DNA from: Taxillus chinensis
Taxonomy: Eukaryota; Streptophyta; Magnoliopsida; Santalales; Loranthaceae
DNA length: 64,000 nt
Assembly (NCBI GenBank): GCA_023512835.1
Contig: CM042088.1
Location: 59,641,579-59,705,578 of the forward strand
Reading direction: 5' to 3'
Shown: positions 21,505-32,388 of the stretch, piece after piece
How the letters are laid out: each line of letters starts with the position of its first letter
Position numbering within the stretch: the first letter of the stretch is position 1
The notes under the pieces: generated by a model
Told to the model about the DNA's origin: nothing
What the model saw: only the letters and a program-made list of their open reading frames with translations
Database searches by the model: none
Position numbers and translations under genes: made by a program

Positions 21505-24211
21505 ATGGCACCCAGAATCTCTCTTTCCGGCGTTAATCCTGGCCATCTGGTTGATTGGAATGCTGTCTCTAATCCTCCGGATTGGTTTTTCCAGCTTCGC
21601 CCTCTCCTTGAAGCCTCGCATATACTCAACCTGATCTCCAATCCAGTCGATCTTCTTATCGAAGACATCATTGAGTATTACCAACGGATTCGCTGTACCA
21701 CTGATTCTATACTCTCCTATGTCCGCGGTGAATCCATCACCATCACTCCGGCCGTTCTCCGCGCTGCTCTCCATCTACCCCCCGGTGAACCACAGCGCCC
21801 TGATGCTGCTCCAATGGCGGTTTCTATGGGTTGCACCCACAAAGGCAAGGAATACAAGGTGAAATCCTTCCAAGGTCGCTATCGCTGTATGGTGACCATA
21901 CTGAGTCACTGTTTACTGGCTCGCACTTCAGCTCTGGACTCGGTTCCTTATGATCTTCTCCTGGCCATTTACGGCGTTTTCGAAGGTCTTCCGCTGGATT
22001 GGGGGACGTTTTTGTTCCGACTGCTGCAGACTGGTCCTAAGAACCATTCTTTCGGGCGCATACTAAGCATCGTCTTCCGGCATCTCAATCCGGACCATTT
22101 CGCCCGATATGATGCTGTTCCATTTCCCTCGGCTTACTACCTCCGTCATCTTACGCCGGATGGGAACATGATGGCCCGCCGTCCCTCTGCAGCTCTCCGC
22201 ATTCTCCCTGCCTCGGAACAACAAGGCAGTTCTATTGGTGACCCCTCTGACAGCCAAGCCCCTGACGTCAGTTCTGCACCCCGATCCTCCCGGATTCGGT
22301 CCGTTGCAGCACCTTCTCATTCTCGGGCCTCCCAGCAAAGCGTCCGTGCCGAACCGTCCGAGGTTGCGGGACCATCTTAGTGCAGTGCTCCTAAAGCTGT
22401 TTCCTTAGCCCCCTCTACTGCTGATGTCACCACTCCCTCCACCTCTGCTATTGCTGCTGCGGTTGATACCGCTGTTGCTGTCGCCACTGCTGATGTCCCG
22501 GCATCTCCTCCTGAAGCTCCTTTGCCTCCCCTACCTCAACCCCGAGATTATCTTGCCCATCTCACCACCGACACCTTAACGGACCTTTGGCTCCGTTTCA
22601 GCCTAGCCCATACCTCCTCCATTCCTGACACCGATCTCCGGGTGTTTTACACACGCAATACCCAATCCCCATAGACCATGATCATCTGGAACTTGGACCA
22701 AGGCTTTCTTACGCCGGCCGCCATTCCCAATGTGCCGTTCCCTACACCCTCCGGCCCAGTCCCTGCCGCACGGAGTCCTTCCCCTGCTAAGGCTAGGCCC
22801 TCTTCTCCTGCCGCCGTGATTCCCGTGGTTGACTTATCTGGTCAAAGCGGGTCCATTTCTCCAGATGCCTCCGATGCTCCGGATGCCTCTGGCTCCGGAT
22901 GCTCCTGCTGCTGCTGATGCTACTCATGCGGGGGAGTCCTCCAAAGCTCCGGAGTTGGTCCTTAGGCGTGCTTCTTTTGGAACGGTTCACTCCGACGCTG
23001 TGCTCTCCGCTCAGCTGGACCGACATGCTCACGCTCATAGCGCGCAAATCTCCACTATCGCCGCCAAGGTTGATGTACTTGGCGCCCAACTCCTCTCCGC
23101 TCTCACTGATTCCTTCACTTCCATGGAACAGAAGATGGATCTCGTCACCTCGTCTGTACATTCCTTGTCTACCTCCTTCTCGGACCTAGCGCACACGATG
23201 GCCCGCCCTCCCGTTGCTTCCCGGCGATCTGCCCAACTGGGGGAGAGAGTGTCATCTAATCCTTCTGCTCCTCCTCCTGCACCATAACCATCGACTCGTG
23301 CTGAGAAGCGGCCTGCCTCTTCATTGCTTCAAGGAGTTCAAATTCCCAAACGTAGCCGCTTCTCTCAGCCAAGCTCCTCGACTGCAGCTGCTCCTCCTCC
23401 ATCCTCCTCATCCGCAGCTGATACCTTCCTCCCATCATATGCGGCGTTTGACCCTTCTGATGCGGATGAAAGCTTGTGCAAGCCAATGAAATCCTATGCT
23501 GCATCTTCTGCTGAGAGAAGATGTCTTTCTGAAATGTACCCTTTCTCCCCGACCGACATTCAGACTCTTTGTTCGGAGAAAGGACTCTTTACTACAGAAG
23601 ACATTGACAACTTCTCGAGGGCTGCTAAAATGGAGATGAGGCTGTTTCCATCTCTCTACAAGGATGGGCACTTGTTTGAAGTTCTGCCGTGTTGGAATGA
23701 AGGCTATCTTCCCAGTGTGGATCTAATTCAGTCCTTCATCGACGGAACTGCTGAGGATAGCAAGCCATGGAAAACTCTCTCAACTATCCTCATTCCGTAC
23801 CAGATCATGTCGCCACACTTCATGATGGCTGTCTTCATGATTCAGTCCAAGCAAATGATTCTCATTGATTCTCATCAGATTGTAGAGCACTTTGTAAGAA
23901 AGAATCAATGGGAACATCTGTGTCTCAGGCTGACTGAAGCTGTGAAGAAAGCTGGATTATATGAAGAGTTGGGCATCACACCCTTGCGTCCGACTGAGAA
24001 ACTCAAGGCAACATTCCGGGGCAAAAAGCAAGTGCCACAACAGCCGGATGGAGATAGCTGCAGAGCCTTTGTCTGTCACTTCATCAAGTCATTCTTAACT
24101 ATGGACAAATATTGGAGCCAACACACCACTTTTACAATGAAGCAGACAATGGAGCTTAGAGAGAAAGCAGCAACTATGATCTTCAAGTATAGTAAGCCTT
24201 ATGTTCCTTAG
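21505..24211 (+). pseudogene. third ORF ('env-position' ORF) of the SIRE-type element: transposon-type N-domain, linker, coiled coil, Ulp1-like C-domain
   Basis: A reading of about 900 codons starts at ATG 21505 (MAPRISLSG). It is broken by TAG at 22378, TAG at 22672, a frameshift between about 22830 and 22917 and TAA at 23285. Segments either side of each break continue naturally. Residues 1-230 carry a domain with IEYYQRIR, YVRGESITITPAVLRAALHL and LLARTSALDSVPYDLL, matching the pattern in the Athila third ORF. The middle is Ala/Pro/Ser-rich, followed by a heptad region (22995-23200). The C-terminal part is the Ulp1-like domain described separately. No signal peptide or membrane-spanning segment is apparent, so the traditional 'envelope-like' label has no support here. 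Confidence 0.75.
23288..24211 (+). CDS. Ulp1/C48-like cysteine protease domain at the end of the retrotransposon third ORF
   Basis: Open frame ending at TAG... TAA-free to the stop at 24209; numbering here is from the Met codon at 23324. After a Ser/Pro-rich stretch, residues 120-257 follow the SUMO-protease order: LPSVDLIQSFID (the helix before the core), SPHFMMAVFMI with His165, QMILIDS with Asp182, and VPQQPDGDSCRAFVCHF with Gln240 and Cys246. The His-to-Asp spacing (17) and Gln-to-Cys spacing (6) equal those of yeast Ulp1. The only marked change is Arg for the Gly after the catalytic Cys. Ulp1 proteases process or remove ubiquitin-like modifiers. Whether this one is active, or what it cuts, is unknown. 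It lies just before the polypurine tract, so it would be the C-terminus of the ORF3 product. Confidence 0.75.
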   Translation, partial: PSTRAEKRPASSLLQGVQIPKRSRFSQPSSSTAAAPPPSSSSAADTFLPSYAAFDPSDADESLCKPMKSYAASSAERRCLSEMYPFSPTDIQTLCSEKGLFTTEDIDNFSRAAKMEMRLFPSLYKDGHLFEVLPCWNEGYLPSVDLIQSFIDGTAEDSKPWKTLSTILIPYQIMSPHFMMAVFMIQSKQMILIDSHQIVEHFVRKNQWEHLCLRLTEAVKKAGLYEELGITPLRPTEKLKATFRGKKQVPQQPDGDSCRAFVCHFIKSFLTMDKYWSQHTTFTMKQTMELREKAATMIFKYSKPYVP

Positions 24212-24343
24212 TGAAAATCTTTTATTATGGCAGATTTGTATTTTGTTGCTGATTAATGAAAATTGGTTGTGACGCATATTCTGTATGTTATCTTTTTGCA
24301 CTGCTTACCAGATCAGATTACAAAGGGTTTGGGCATATCCATA

Positions 24344-24355
24344 ATTGGGGGAGAT
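24344..24355 (+). other. polypurine tract of the SIRE-type element
   Basis: ATTGGGGGAGAT immediately before the 3' LTR start TGTTGGATC: the plus-strand priming site. Confidence 0.85.
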
Positions 24356-25564
24356 TGTTGGATCAAGCCCAGAATTTGGATAATGCTAATAAAGCCTTAT
24401 GTAATTTGATCTGAGATCTTTTGTGTTTCTTTGATCGTTGCAGAAGATATGTTATTAATCCGGAGATACACTCGTGAGAGCAAAGCTAAGGACAGATACA
24501 TAATCCTGATCTGGACAAGAGTGAGTGTTGTCAAACACTTGGTAAATAACCAAGTCACCAATACATACGGAATAAGGAACATTCGTGCGGACTAAGTCAA
24601 ATTGACACTAAGTAAGAGTCTTGGTTTACAAGGTCGCACGAAGTAAAAGAAGACACGGAGTAAGGCATCCGAGTCTTCCATACATGCGGAGTAAGGAAGT
24701 ACGAATGCGGAATAAGGACTCGAGTCTTTATTAGACACGGAGTAAGGAAATTAGATGCGGAGTAAGGAATCCGGACCACTCACTTATACGGAGTAAGGAA
24801 CTTACATACGGAGTAAGGAAATTAGATGCGGAGTAAGGAATCCGGGCCACTCACTTATACGGAGTAAGGAACTTACATACGGAGTAAGGAAGCGCTGACA
24901 CGGACTAAGGATACGAGCCTCATTAGCTACGGAGTAAGGAAAATTACACCGGACTAAGAAGATACTGCTTCAACTCAACCGCATTTAAAGTTATCAGCTC
25001 GCAGTGTCCCGATGTAAGACAAACTCGTTGAGAACCTGAAGAATCTTACACGTGGATCACCCGGATATGTGGACACAACCTTAATTATATTTGGGAACTC
25101 ACAAAGACACTTATACTCTTCAAACCCAAGATCTTGAGCTCCACAATCCGCGGCCAAGTCAAGACAAGAGAGATTACCGAGGGATAGTTAGTGTTGAACG
25201 CATTCCGGAACTACAAGTTCCAAGGCTGTCTCGTAGGAATGTTTTGTATAAATATTCATACTTGTACATTTGTGTAGAAAAGCACGTGTGCATTTGTAAG
25301 CAAAGATTAACCCTGTGTATGCACAAGTGTTTTTGGGAGATAGAATTTGGCTAGTGTGTGAGTTCATTTGTAAACAGAGTGTAAGAGAGTCTTGCTTCTA
25401 TTTTGTTGTATTTATCTTGTAATAATAAAACAAAATACTTCCACTATCTAGTTATCTTTCGCAGTGATTTTATCACTTAACTAGATAAGTGTTTGTGTCT
25501 TAAGAGAAAGAAAAGAGTTTCGATAAGAGCCTATTCACCCCCTCTAGCCTCCAAGGGACCATCA
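24356..25564 (+). repeat. 3' LTR of the SIRE-type element
   Basis: 1209 bp, colinear with the 5' LTR and differing by scattered substitutions and the number of CGGAGTAAGGA-type units. It ends GGGACCATCA and is followed by the duplication GAGAT. The (T/C)TATTCACCCCCTCTAG signature is kept. Confidence 0.92.
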
Positions 25565-25569
25565 GAGAT

Positions 25570-25981
25570 CACCTATTGGGCATTTGTGTTCACCCCTACT
25601 TTGTTGAGATGTTTCATGATCGACTCATTCGCTAGAGGTTGGTCCAAAGCTAATGGTTATTTATTTCACATTTTGTCATAACTTGGTTTAAAGATTTTGT
25701 AAGGCATAATTGGTTTTATTATTTGAATATCTGAACGAGGGTATGTGAAAGTTGTATTAGATTTATAGTATGACTTTGTTATTAATAAATTATTTTCTTT
25801 AGCTTCATAGCATGTGAAAATGTATAGGAATACCCCTAAAATATGATTGTATAGGTATATCTCGGACAGCCCCACTATGTAGTCCATATCCGTGCTTATT
25901 AACAACCCCTTGATCCTTCGGGTGCGGGCATAAGAAGTCACACTCTTAGTTCCGGTCCTTCTAGGATTTGGGGGCATGACA
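25570..25981 (+). repeat. old gypsy LTR 3' end, right side of the SIRE insertion
   Basis: Continues the LTR cut at 12849 (ATCACCTATTGGGCATTTGT, then CACCCCTACTTTGTTGAGATG) and ends GGGGGCATGACA at 25981. The parallel uninterrupted copy is at 32013-32165. Confidence 0.75.
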
Positions 25982-25984
25982 AGT

Positions 25985-25996
25985 TGGTATCATAGC
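25985..25996 (+). other. primer-binding site of the old gypsy element
   Basis: TGGTATCATAGC three bases after the LTR end, a one- to two-base variant of TGGTATCAGAGC (initiator Met tRNA). It marks the preceding sequence as a 5' LTR. Confidence 0.75.
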
Positions 25997-27692
25997 ATGG
26001 TTTAGTGGACCTATGGCAATGGTGGTGATTAATCGATTCCTAGGAGCTTAGGAGACAGTAAGGAGAGCGTCTGATCAATTTAGTCCTTATATGTGTTCTG
26101 AGTTACCTTGGGGTTGATTAGATCATCTTAGGATGCATTGGCTTGGGTGCATAAATTATGCCATGTTGTTTGTGCATTATAGACAATAGAATTGGTTACA
26201 CTTGATATTTTGATGATTGTTTGACTTTATAGTTGTGAAATTTCTTAAAATTGCCTGGAATTATTTGCGTGATTGGTTGTTAATGACTTACAATGTTTTG
26301 GACTGATGTGTATTGTTTTGAGCTGATTCAAAGTATTATGTGCTAGAGTATTACCTTCTGTTTGATATTATTATGATGTTGTGGTAGGGGAAAAATATGA
26401 ACCCTACCAATTGTCCGATGGCTTGGTAGCTAGTTAACATGATTGGGCAAATGTGCTTGATTTTGGGGGAAAATGAACCCCATTATGATATGATGAGGAT
26501 CTATTGGGTCATGCTTGTTATGGTTGATTGATTGATGGATGTGTATAGGTGAGGGGCAATGTCACATGGATAACTGTTGGGACTTATGAGTTCTATATGG
26601 TAAACCTATGGGTCACGAGTGAGGTAATGTAATTTGTGATTATCTCCTAAAAGGGGTGCTAGAGCCCTTTTATTTATTTGTTATGGACCTATGGGTCATG
26701 ATTATTTTTGTTATGATATGAATTTGTTGTATTATGTTTGTTTAACGTATGATATATAAAGTAATAGCGAAGGGATTGGATGGTTAGAAAATGTGACTTA
26801 ATTATTTTTAATTAATTTAATTTTATTTCTTTCTTTTTAATTAACACATAAAATAAAAGTAGTAAAAGTAAACAAGGGGACAAGAGAGCCAAACAAAAGA
26901 ACTTTAACAAAAGTAAGGCATAAAGGAAAACAATGGTAACTGATATGATAGAGTATTTGAGAATACAATCATATAATGAATATAATAATATGGTAGAAAC
27001 TAACAACTATTATGACTAGTGTTATATATTGATCAGATATTAAGCTTAAATACTATGAGAAGACAATAATATAATTGGTAGATTCAATAATGGTTTATTT
27101 TTGTTTTAAGGCAATCGAAAGGTTTCAGGTGCTAACTAATGGGGGAGATAGTGATGACATAGTATTTTGGAATGGGGGTGAAGAATTCGTTTTCGTCGAA
27201 TAACATATTTTAATAATTCATCTTTTTAAAATGTTAGTAAGTGATTGAGAATGTGATAAAACAATCTGACAATCAAAGGGAGTTGTATTTCTTATGATTT
27301 TATAAGAGGTTTTGGAAACAGTTTGGAGGAACACCACAAGAGGAAAGTAAGAATACCCTTTTCCCTTAAATTTGAATTGTGCAACTTGTTAAACGGGCGA
27401 TGATGTATTTAAAGTATAGATGAATATTAACTTTGTGTTATAAAAAAATAAAATAAAATAATGATAATGATAATAATAAAATAAAATAACAAAAAAATTA
27501 TGTCAATTAATGTGGTTAATTTGGTTGATTCATTACTATTATGAATTGTTAGTTGATGCTAGTGAACGATGTTTGAAATATTCACTTCCTTGTTAACTTG
27601 TGAATGTGATTGTATTGATTTCTCGTTGTTGTGTATTGGTTGTGTTGTCTGTTTTATGTGGATTAGGTTATATTCTACTGTTGGTTAAATGT
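25997..27692 (+). other. coding-poor internal region of the old gypsy element
   Basis: About 1.7 kb with no retroviral-type frame and no recognisable protein. The first 150 bases resemble the segment after the primer site at 63692 (TGATCA, CTTGGGGT, GGATGCATTGGC/GGATTTGCATGCATTGGC). Later parts are A/T-rich and include A-rich runs at 27445-27500. It may be the internal part of a non-autonomous large derivative or simply decayed sequence. Confidence 0.45.
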
Positions 27693-27697
27693 ATTAT

Positions 27698-29114
27698 TGT
27701 TGAATCAAGCCCAAAATTTGGATGATGCGGATAAAACCCTATGTAATTTGATTTGAGACATTGCATGTTTTATCTTAAGTTGTTGTAAAAGATATGATCT
27801 TAATCCGAACCTTCACTCGTGAGAGCAAAGCTGAGGACAGGATACATAATCCTGATCCGGACAAGAGTGAGTGTCGTCCAAACACTTGGTAAATAACTAA
27901 GTCTTGACTTCATAGGGAATAAGGATCATTTATGCGGACTAAACACTTAAAGCTACGGACTAAGGATTTCGCATCTCAGAGTTTAAACGGACTAAGTCAA
28001 ATAGATGCGGAATAAGAATCTTAGTCTACATCTCACACGGAGTAAGAGAAAGTCATTGCGGAATAAAAAGCTAAGTCTTCCACTCAAGAAGACACGCAGT
28101 AAGGAATCCGAGTCTTCCATACATGCGGAGTAAAGAACGACTTGTGCGGAATAAGGACCCAAGTCCTTATTCGCACGGAGTAAGGAACATATATGCGGAG
28201 TAAGGAATCCGAACCTTTTACTCATGCAGAGTAAGGATGCGCTGATATGGAGTAAGCCATCTAGCCTTTTACCTCATGCAAAGTAAAGAACTCATGCGGA
28301 GTAAGGAAGCGCTAATACGGAGTAAGCTCTTCGGACTTCTCGTTCATACGGAGTAAGGAAGCATTGACACAGAATAAGGATTCCAATATCAAATTGACAT
28401 GGAGTAAGCAACCAATGATATGGAATAAGGATCCGAGCTTCATTAACACGGAGTAAAGAACTTTACAATGGATTAAGAAGATACTACTTCAACTTATCAT
28501 CTTCACATTCAAAGTAGTCAGCTCGTTGTGTCCCGATGTAAGACAAACTCGTTGAAAACCTAAATCATCTTACACGTAGATCACGCGGATATATGGACAT
28601 AACTTTAACTGTACTTGGGAACTCGCAAAGTAATTCAAAGTTTAAAGACCTAAGATCTTGAGCTCCACATCCGCAACAATTGAGGCAGAGAGATTTCCGA
28701 GGAACAATCAATGCTGCACGTTGCTCGGAAGAACAATTTCCAATGATGTTTTTCACGGATGGTTATAAATAGTAACACTTGTATATTTTATAAGTAGTGC
28801 GCGAGGTGTAATAGAAGATATATACGTGCATGTATGTACAAGAGCAAAAAGAGAGATAATATTGGCTAGTGTGTGAGTTATTTGTAAATAGAGTGTTAGA
28901 GAGTTTTTACAATAGATTGAAAAGTTTTACAAGCTTTAATCTGCTCTATTTTGTTGTAATTGTCATTTGATAATAAAACAAAATACTTCCACTATCTGGT
29001 TACCTTCCGCATTGATTTTATCTCTTAACCAATATTAGTGTTGCACCAGAGTTAGAAAAGAGTTTCGATAAAAGCCTATTCACCCCCCCCCCTCTAGGAT
29101 TCCAGGGACCAACA
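27698..29114 (+). repeat. SIRE-like solo LTR, duplication ATTAT
   Basis: Starts TGTTGAATCAAGCCC and ends AGGGACCAACA. Direct repeats ATTAT at 27693-27697 and 29115-29119 bracket it. It is a diverged relative of the 12855 LTR, with the same CGGAGTAAGG-type array (27920-28480) and the CACCCCCCCCCCTCTAG terminal signature. No internal domain remains, so it is a recombination product. Confidence 0.9.
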
Positions 29115-29119
29115 ATTAT

Positions 29120-31349
29120 AGATTCTTGGTTGATTGCTAGTGAATGGGGATGATGATGATTCTCTAGCTAAAATGCAATTTTATAATTGTATTGATTTGT
29201 CCAATAAATATTGATAGGTTATTGGCCTGCTTGTTTTTGAGTCATTGCTCGTTATTGGTTGCATGCACCTTGTGTGGTGTTAGCTTGTGGTGGACCTTGC
29301 TAGTGGGTGTAACCAGTTATTGATAGGAAAGGTAAATGTACAATAAAACTAATTAAAAAAATATACTTATAATACTAGTAGCAATAGTAAATAAATGAAT
29401 AAATAAATAAAATGATGATCGACTCTGTGCTAAATATTGTTGTGATTCATGTCAACTCATGTTTAATTGAATTAATATACTGTGTGATTGTTTCAATATT
29501 ATGCGTATGGTATGGTGTGCAAAATAACATATTGTGGGCTTTTGCCCTGCTTTGGGGTATAGTTGTGTGATATGAGATTGTTGGGGGTTAATGAACCCTG
29601 TGATGTTTGGAATTATGATGTGTGATTGAAATGTGTATCGTGTTGTGTATCTTTGCTTGAGCGTGACCATGATAGTACTTCCTATTGTTGCTTTGTTCCA
29701 CCTTGATTGGGTTATTGATAGCTACATGCATTCTTATTTTGTGTGGTGACTCATGGTGAAACTGGGATGAACCTTGTCTTTTTATTGTTGGCCTGATTGG
29801 TTGGTGGCAAGCATGATGATGTACAATTGGTGGATGATTTATGGTGGGACTAGCGTGGTGAGCTCTCCCTCAGTGAGGTCATTGTGACATGTTGTGATAG
29901 CCGAGCTTGTTGATTATTTGTGGAGCCCTCTTTGTAAGGGGACTTGGCTGTGATTCAGCGGCGTCTTACCCTGTTTGTTGGAGACTACTTGGATGTGACC
30001 TTCCTTCCTTGCATGGGAATAGATATTCGCATGATTGTTGATATATTGATGTTGTTTTGTTTTGTGCTCTGTTTGTGATTATTATATGGTTGATATATTG
30101 TTTATAATATGTAATCTTGATTTGTGAGGCAATGTTTCCTTGTTGCACTTTTGCGGGCTATTGGTTAATTGGGAATAGGTAATCAGACTTTGGTTATACA
30201 ATGTTTAATTAGGGTGGTGAGTTTGTCCTGTTAATTTGAGCTGATAGTACTTTGATTGATTTTTGGGCACTTGTGTTAATTCATATTGTTTGGGTTCAAC
30301 TAGATTGGTTAGTTTGGGTGGTGATGTTAGTTTCCTTGGTATAATTTTAAGGTGATATGTGGTTGGTTGAAGTGTTGTTTGTACAATGTTGTTTCGTTAA
30401 CGATTCGTTTATGATGGTTATATGGTGGGTTAATAAATATTGGTTTATGGTAGTTGTTCGATATTGGGTATTGGGCATGCAGTGGTTATGCATGGTGAAA
30501 TTTGTTGATCTGATCGTTGATAGGTGATCGTATCAGCTATGATCTAGTGATTTATGTTGAGGTGTCAATTTAACTGTGTTATGATGTCCATTTAACCTTG
30601 TTATTGTAACCATGGTTATCCGTAATCTAGAGTTATACCACTGGGGTGGGGCGAGTTTACGCTGTGTTCCAAGTGACTTAGCTAAGGATGTGTTACCCAA
30701 ATATCTAAGCTTTGTTACGTTGGCAAGGGATCATGAATGATTTTCAGAAGGATGATAACCTCCTTCATTATGTTGAATGGTTAGTAGATGCGTTGTAAGT
30801 TCAAGGGAATGTGAATCAGTGATTGTATTGTTGCTTCGTAATGGTTAATGGTATATCCTCAAGCATTGTGCTGGTTACTGGTTGGACGGTTTGGTCGGTG
30901 CCTCTTAAATCTAACATTAATATCAATATCAGATTTTATCATTATTATAAATACCACGAAAATTGGTTTCCGAACCAACCTTCAATTCAGTTGGCCACTC
31001 CACAATTTATTTATTGTTATTAGCCCTATATTTCATTATCTATAGCAGATTTGGTACCTAATCACTTATGATGCGTGATCATAGTAGTGTGGTGTGAATC
31101 ATGGCTACAACCATATTCCAAAAAAAACCATGTTCTTTTCCTGGTACGCAATTCCAACCATAAACTAAAGCATAAAAAATATTAAATTGAAAATTTCGAC
31201 TTCAATACATCTGGGTAGATTGAAAATAGTGAATTGAATGTAATTAAATTAAGAAGATACATGAGGTCTTCATTTTTGTAAGAATTTTTATTTTGCAGGA
31301 TGGCTTTAATATTACGGACCTCATTGTAGTATTTTCTTTCTGGCTCGGT
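29120..31349 (+). other. coding-poor internal/LTR-derived sequence of the old gypsy element
   Basis: 2.2 kb rich in TTGATTG/TGGTTGATATATTG phrases, with no convincing open frame, RNA gene or transposase. It continues 27692 after the solo LTR. A second LTR of the same family appears to start somewhere between 30600 and 31600. Confidence 0.4.
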
Positions 31350-31600
31350 TTGAAATTAATTTATTTAAATAAATATTATTTGAGTTTGACATTGTTAGTT
31401 TAATATCAGAAATATTATCATGGCTTGATTTAGTTAGTTTAATTAAATAAATATTGTTTGAGCTTGACAATTAGTTTAATATCATAAATATTATCTAGGC
31501 TTGGTTTGGTTAGTTTGATTAAAAATATTATTTGTAGCTTGACATTATCAATTTGATAATATATATATATATATCATTTGTGGTATGTTATTACTAGTTT
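31350..31600 (+). repeat. A/T-rich tandem repeat, unit about 75-85 bases, about three copies
   Basis: The phrase TTAGTTTAATATCA...AATATTATC followed by (A/T)GGCTTGGTTT and AATAAATATTATTTGAGC recurs three times with small differences, ending in an (AT)n run at 31558-31573. Confidence 0.6.
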
Positions 31601-32165
31601 GGTAATTCAACTATTTTGTTAAGCTATTGTATTGAATATTAATTATTGAATTCGTTTATTGATTATATATGTGGAATTGATGGTAAAGTTGGTTGGGTTA
31701 ACTGCGGGTCCCACATAAGACTTGGAGAGGCTGCAAGTCCCCTATGTAGCTGGTTAACTCAGGCCTCATATGTGACGGGTTGTCATCAGAAACACTGCAG
31801 GTCCCATATATGACTATTTGGTAGTGACTAGGATCCTTGGAGATGGTTGTGGGAGTCCCACATACCCTTAATGAATGAAATATAAGGTGTGTGATGTCAT
31901 ATTTTGTGATTGAATGCAAGCTTATTGTGATAGAATAAGACACTACACTGACACAAATATATACCGATCATGTAGACTTAGGATTTCATGTTATAGGATA
32001 GTGAGAAGATGAAGATCACCTACTAGACATTCGTGCTCATCTTTACTTTGTTGACATGTTTCAGATATCGACTCATTCGCTAGAGGCTGATCCGAAGCTA
32101 ATGGTTATTTATTTAATATTTTATCATAATTTGGTTTAAAGATTTTATAAGAAATAATTGTATAA
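31601..32165 (+). repeat. old gypsy LTR fragment, truncated just upstream of the host gene
   Basis: Colinear with 12410-12849 plus 25565-25725. At 32011-32020 it reads GAAGATCACC where the other copy is split by the SIRE element, so it shows the unoccupied state of that site. Similarity stops near 32165, well short of an LTR end, about 220 bases before the start codon of the host gene. Confidence 0.75.
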
Positions 32166-32206
32166 AAAAATTCTAGAAAATAATATCAATTCGCAACTAC
32201 TCCGTG

Positions 32207-32214
32207 TATATATA
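32207..32214 (+). promoter_or_regulatory. candidate TATA box of the host gene
   Basis: TATATATA 175 bases upstream of the ATG, in non-transposon sequence between the LTR fragment and the gene. A start near 32240 would give a leader of about 150 bases. Several A/T-rich alternatives are nearby. Confidence 0.35.
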
Positions 32215-32388
32215 ATTAATTATATAGTTTTATAACATTGATCTTTTGCAAAACCATTGGTTGGGTTGAGAATTGAGATGGTAGATGTTGTTTGGTTGTA
32301 CTGACAGTTGACTATCTGAACGCCTGAAAGGTGTCGTGTTGAGTTCTACCCCAACTCCAAGGAAGGAAGGAATAGCATAGGGACGACA

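Larger units (their letters stand above)
12855..25564 (+). mobile_element. complete SIRE/Maximus-type Ty1/copia retrotransposon, duplication GAGAT
   Basis: Both LTRs are present (12855-14093 and 24356-25564), bounded by the 5-base duplication GAGAT at 12850-12854 and 25565-25569. Internal order: tRNA-Met primer site, gag with CCHC knuckle, protease, integrase, reverse transcriptase, RNase H, a 1.7-kb non-coding spacer, a long third ORF, polypurine tract. The third ORF, large size (12.7 kb) and LTR ends (TGTTGGATCAAG ... AAGGGACCATCA) are SIRE hallmarks. Stops and frameshifts in gag, pol and ORF3 show this copy is inactive. The similar LTRs suggest it is one of the younger insertions here. Confidence 0.92.

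Noticed and set aside
21505..24211. Envelope glycoprotein
   Set aside because: No signal peptide, membrane-spanning segment or cleavage site is visible; the C-terminal part fits a Ulp1-like protease better.
29120..31349. Possible host lncRNA or gene in the long non-coding stretch
   Set aside because: Its phrases resemble other gypsy LTR-derived sequence in the window and there are no supported exons.
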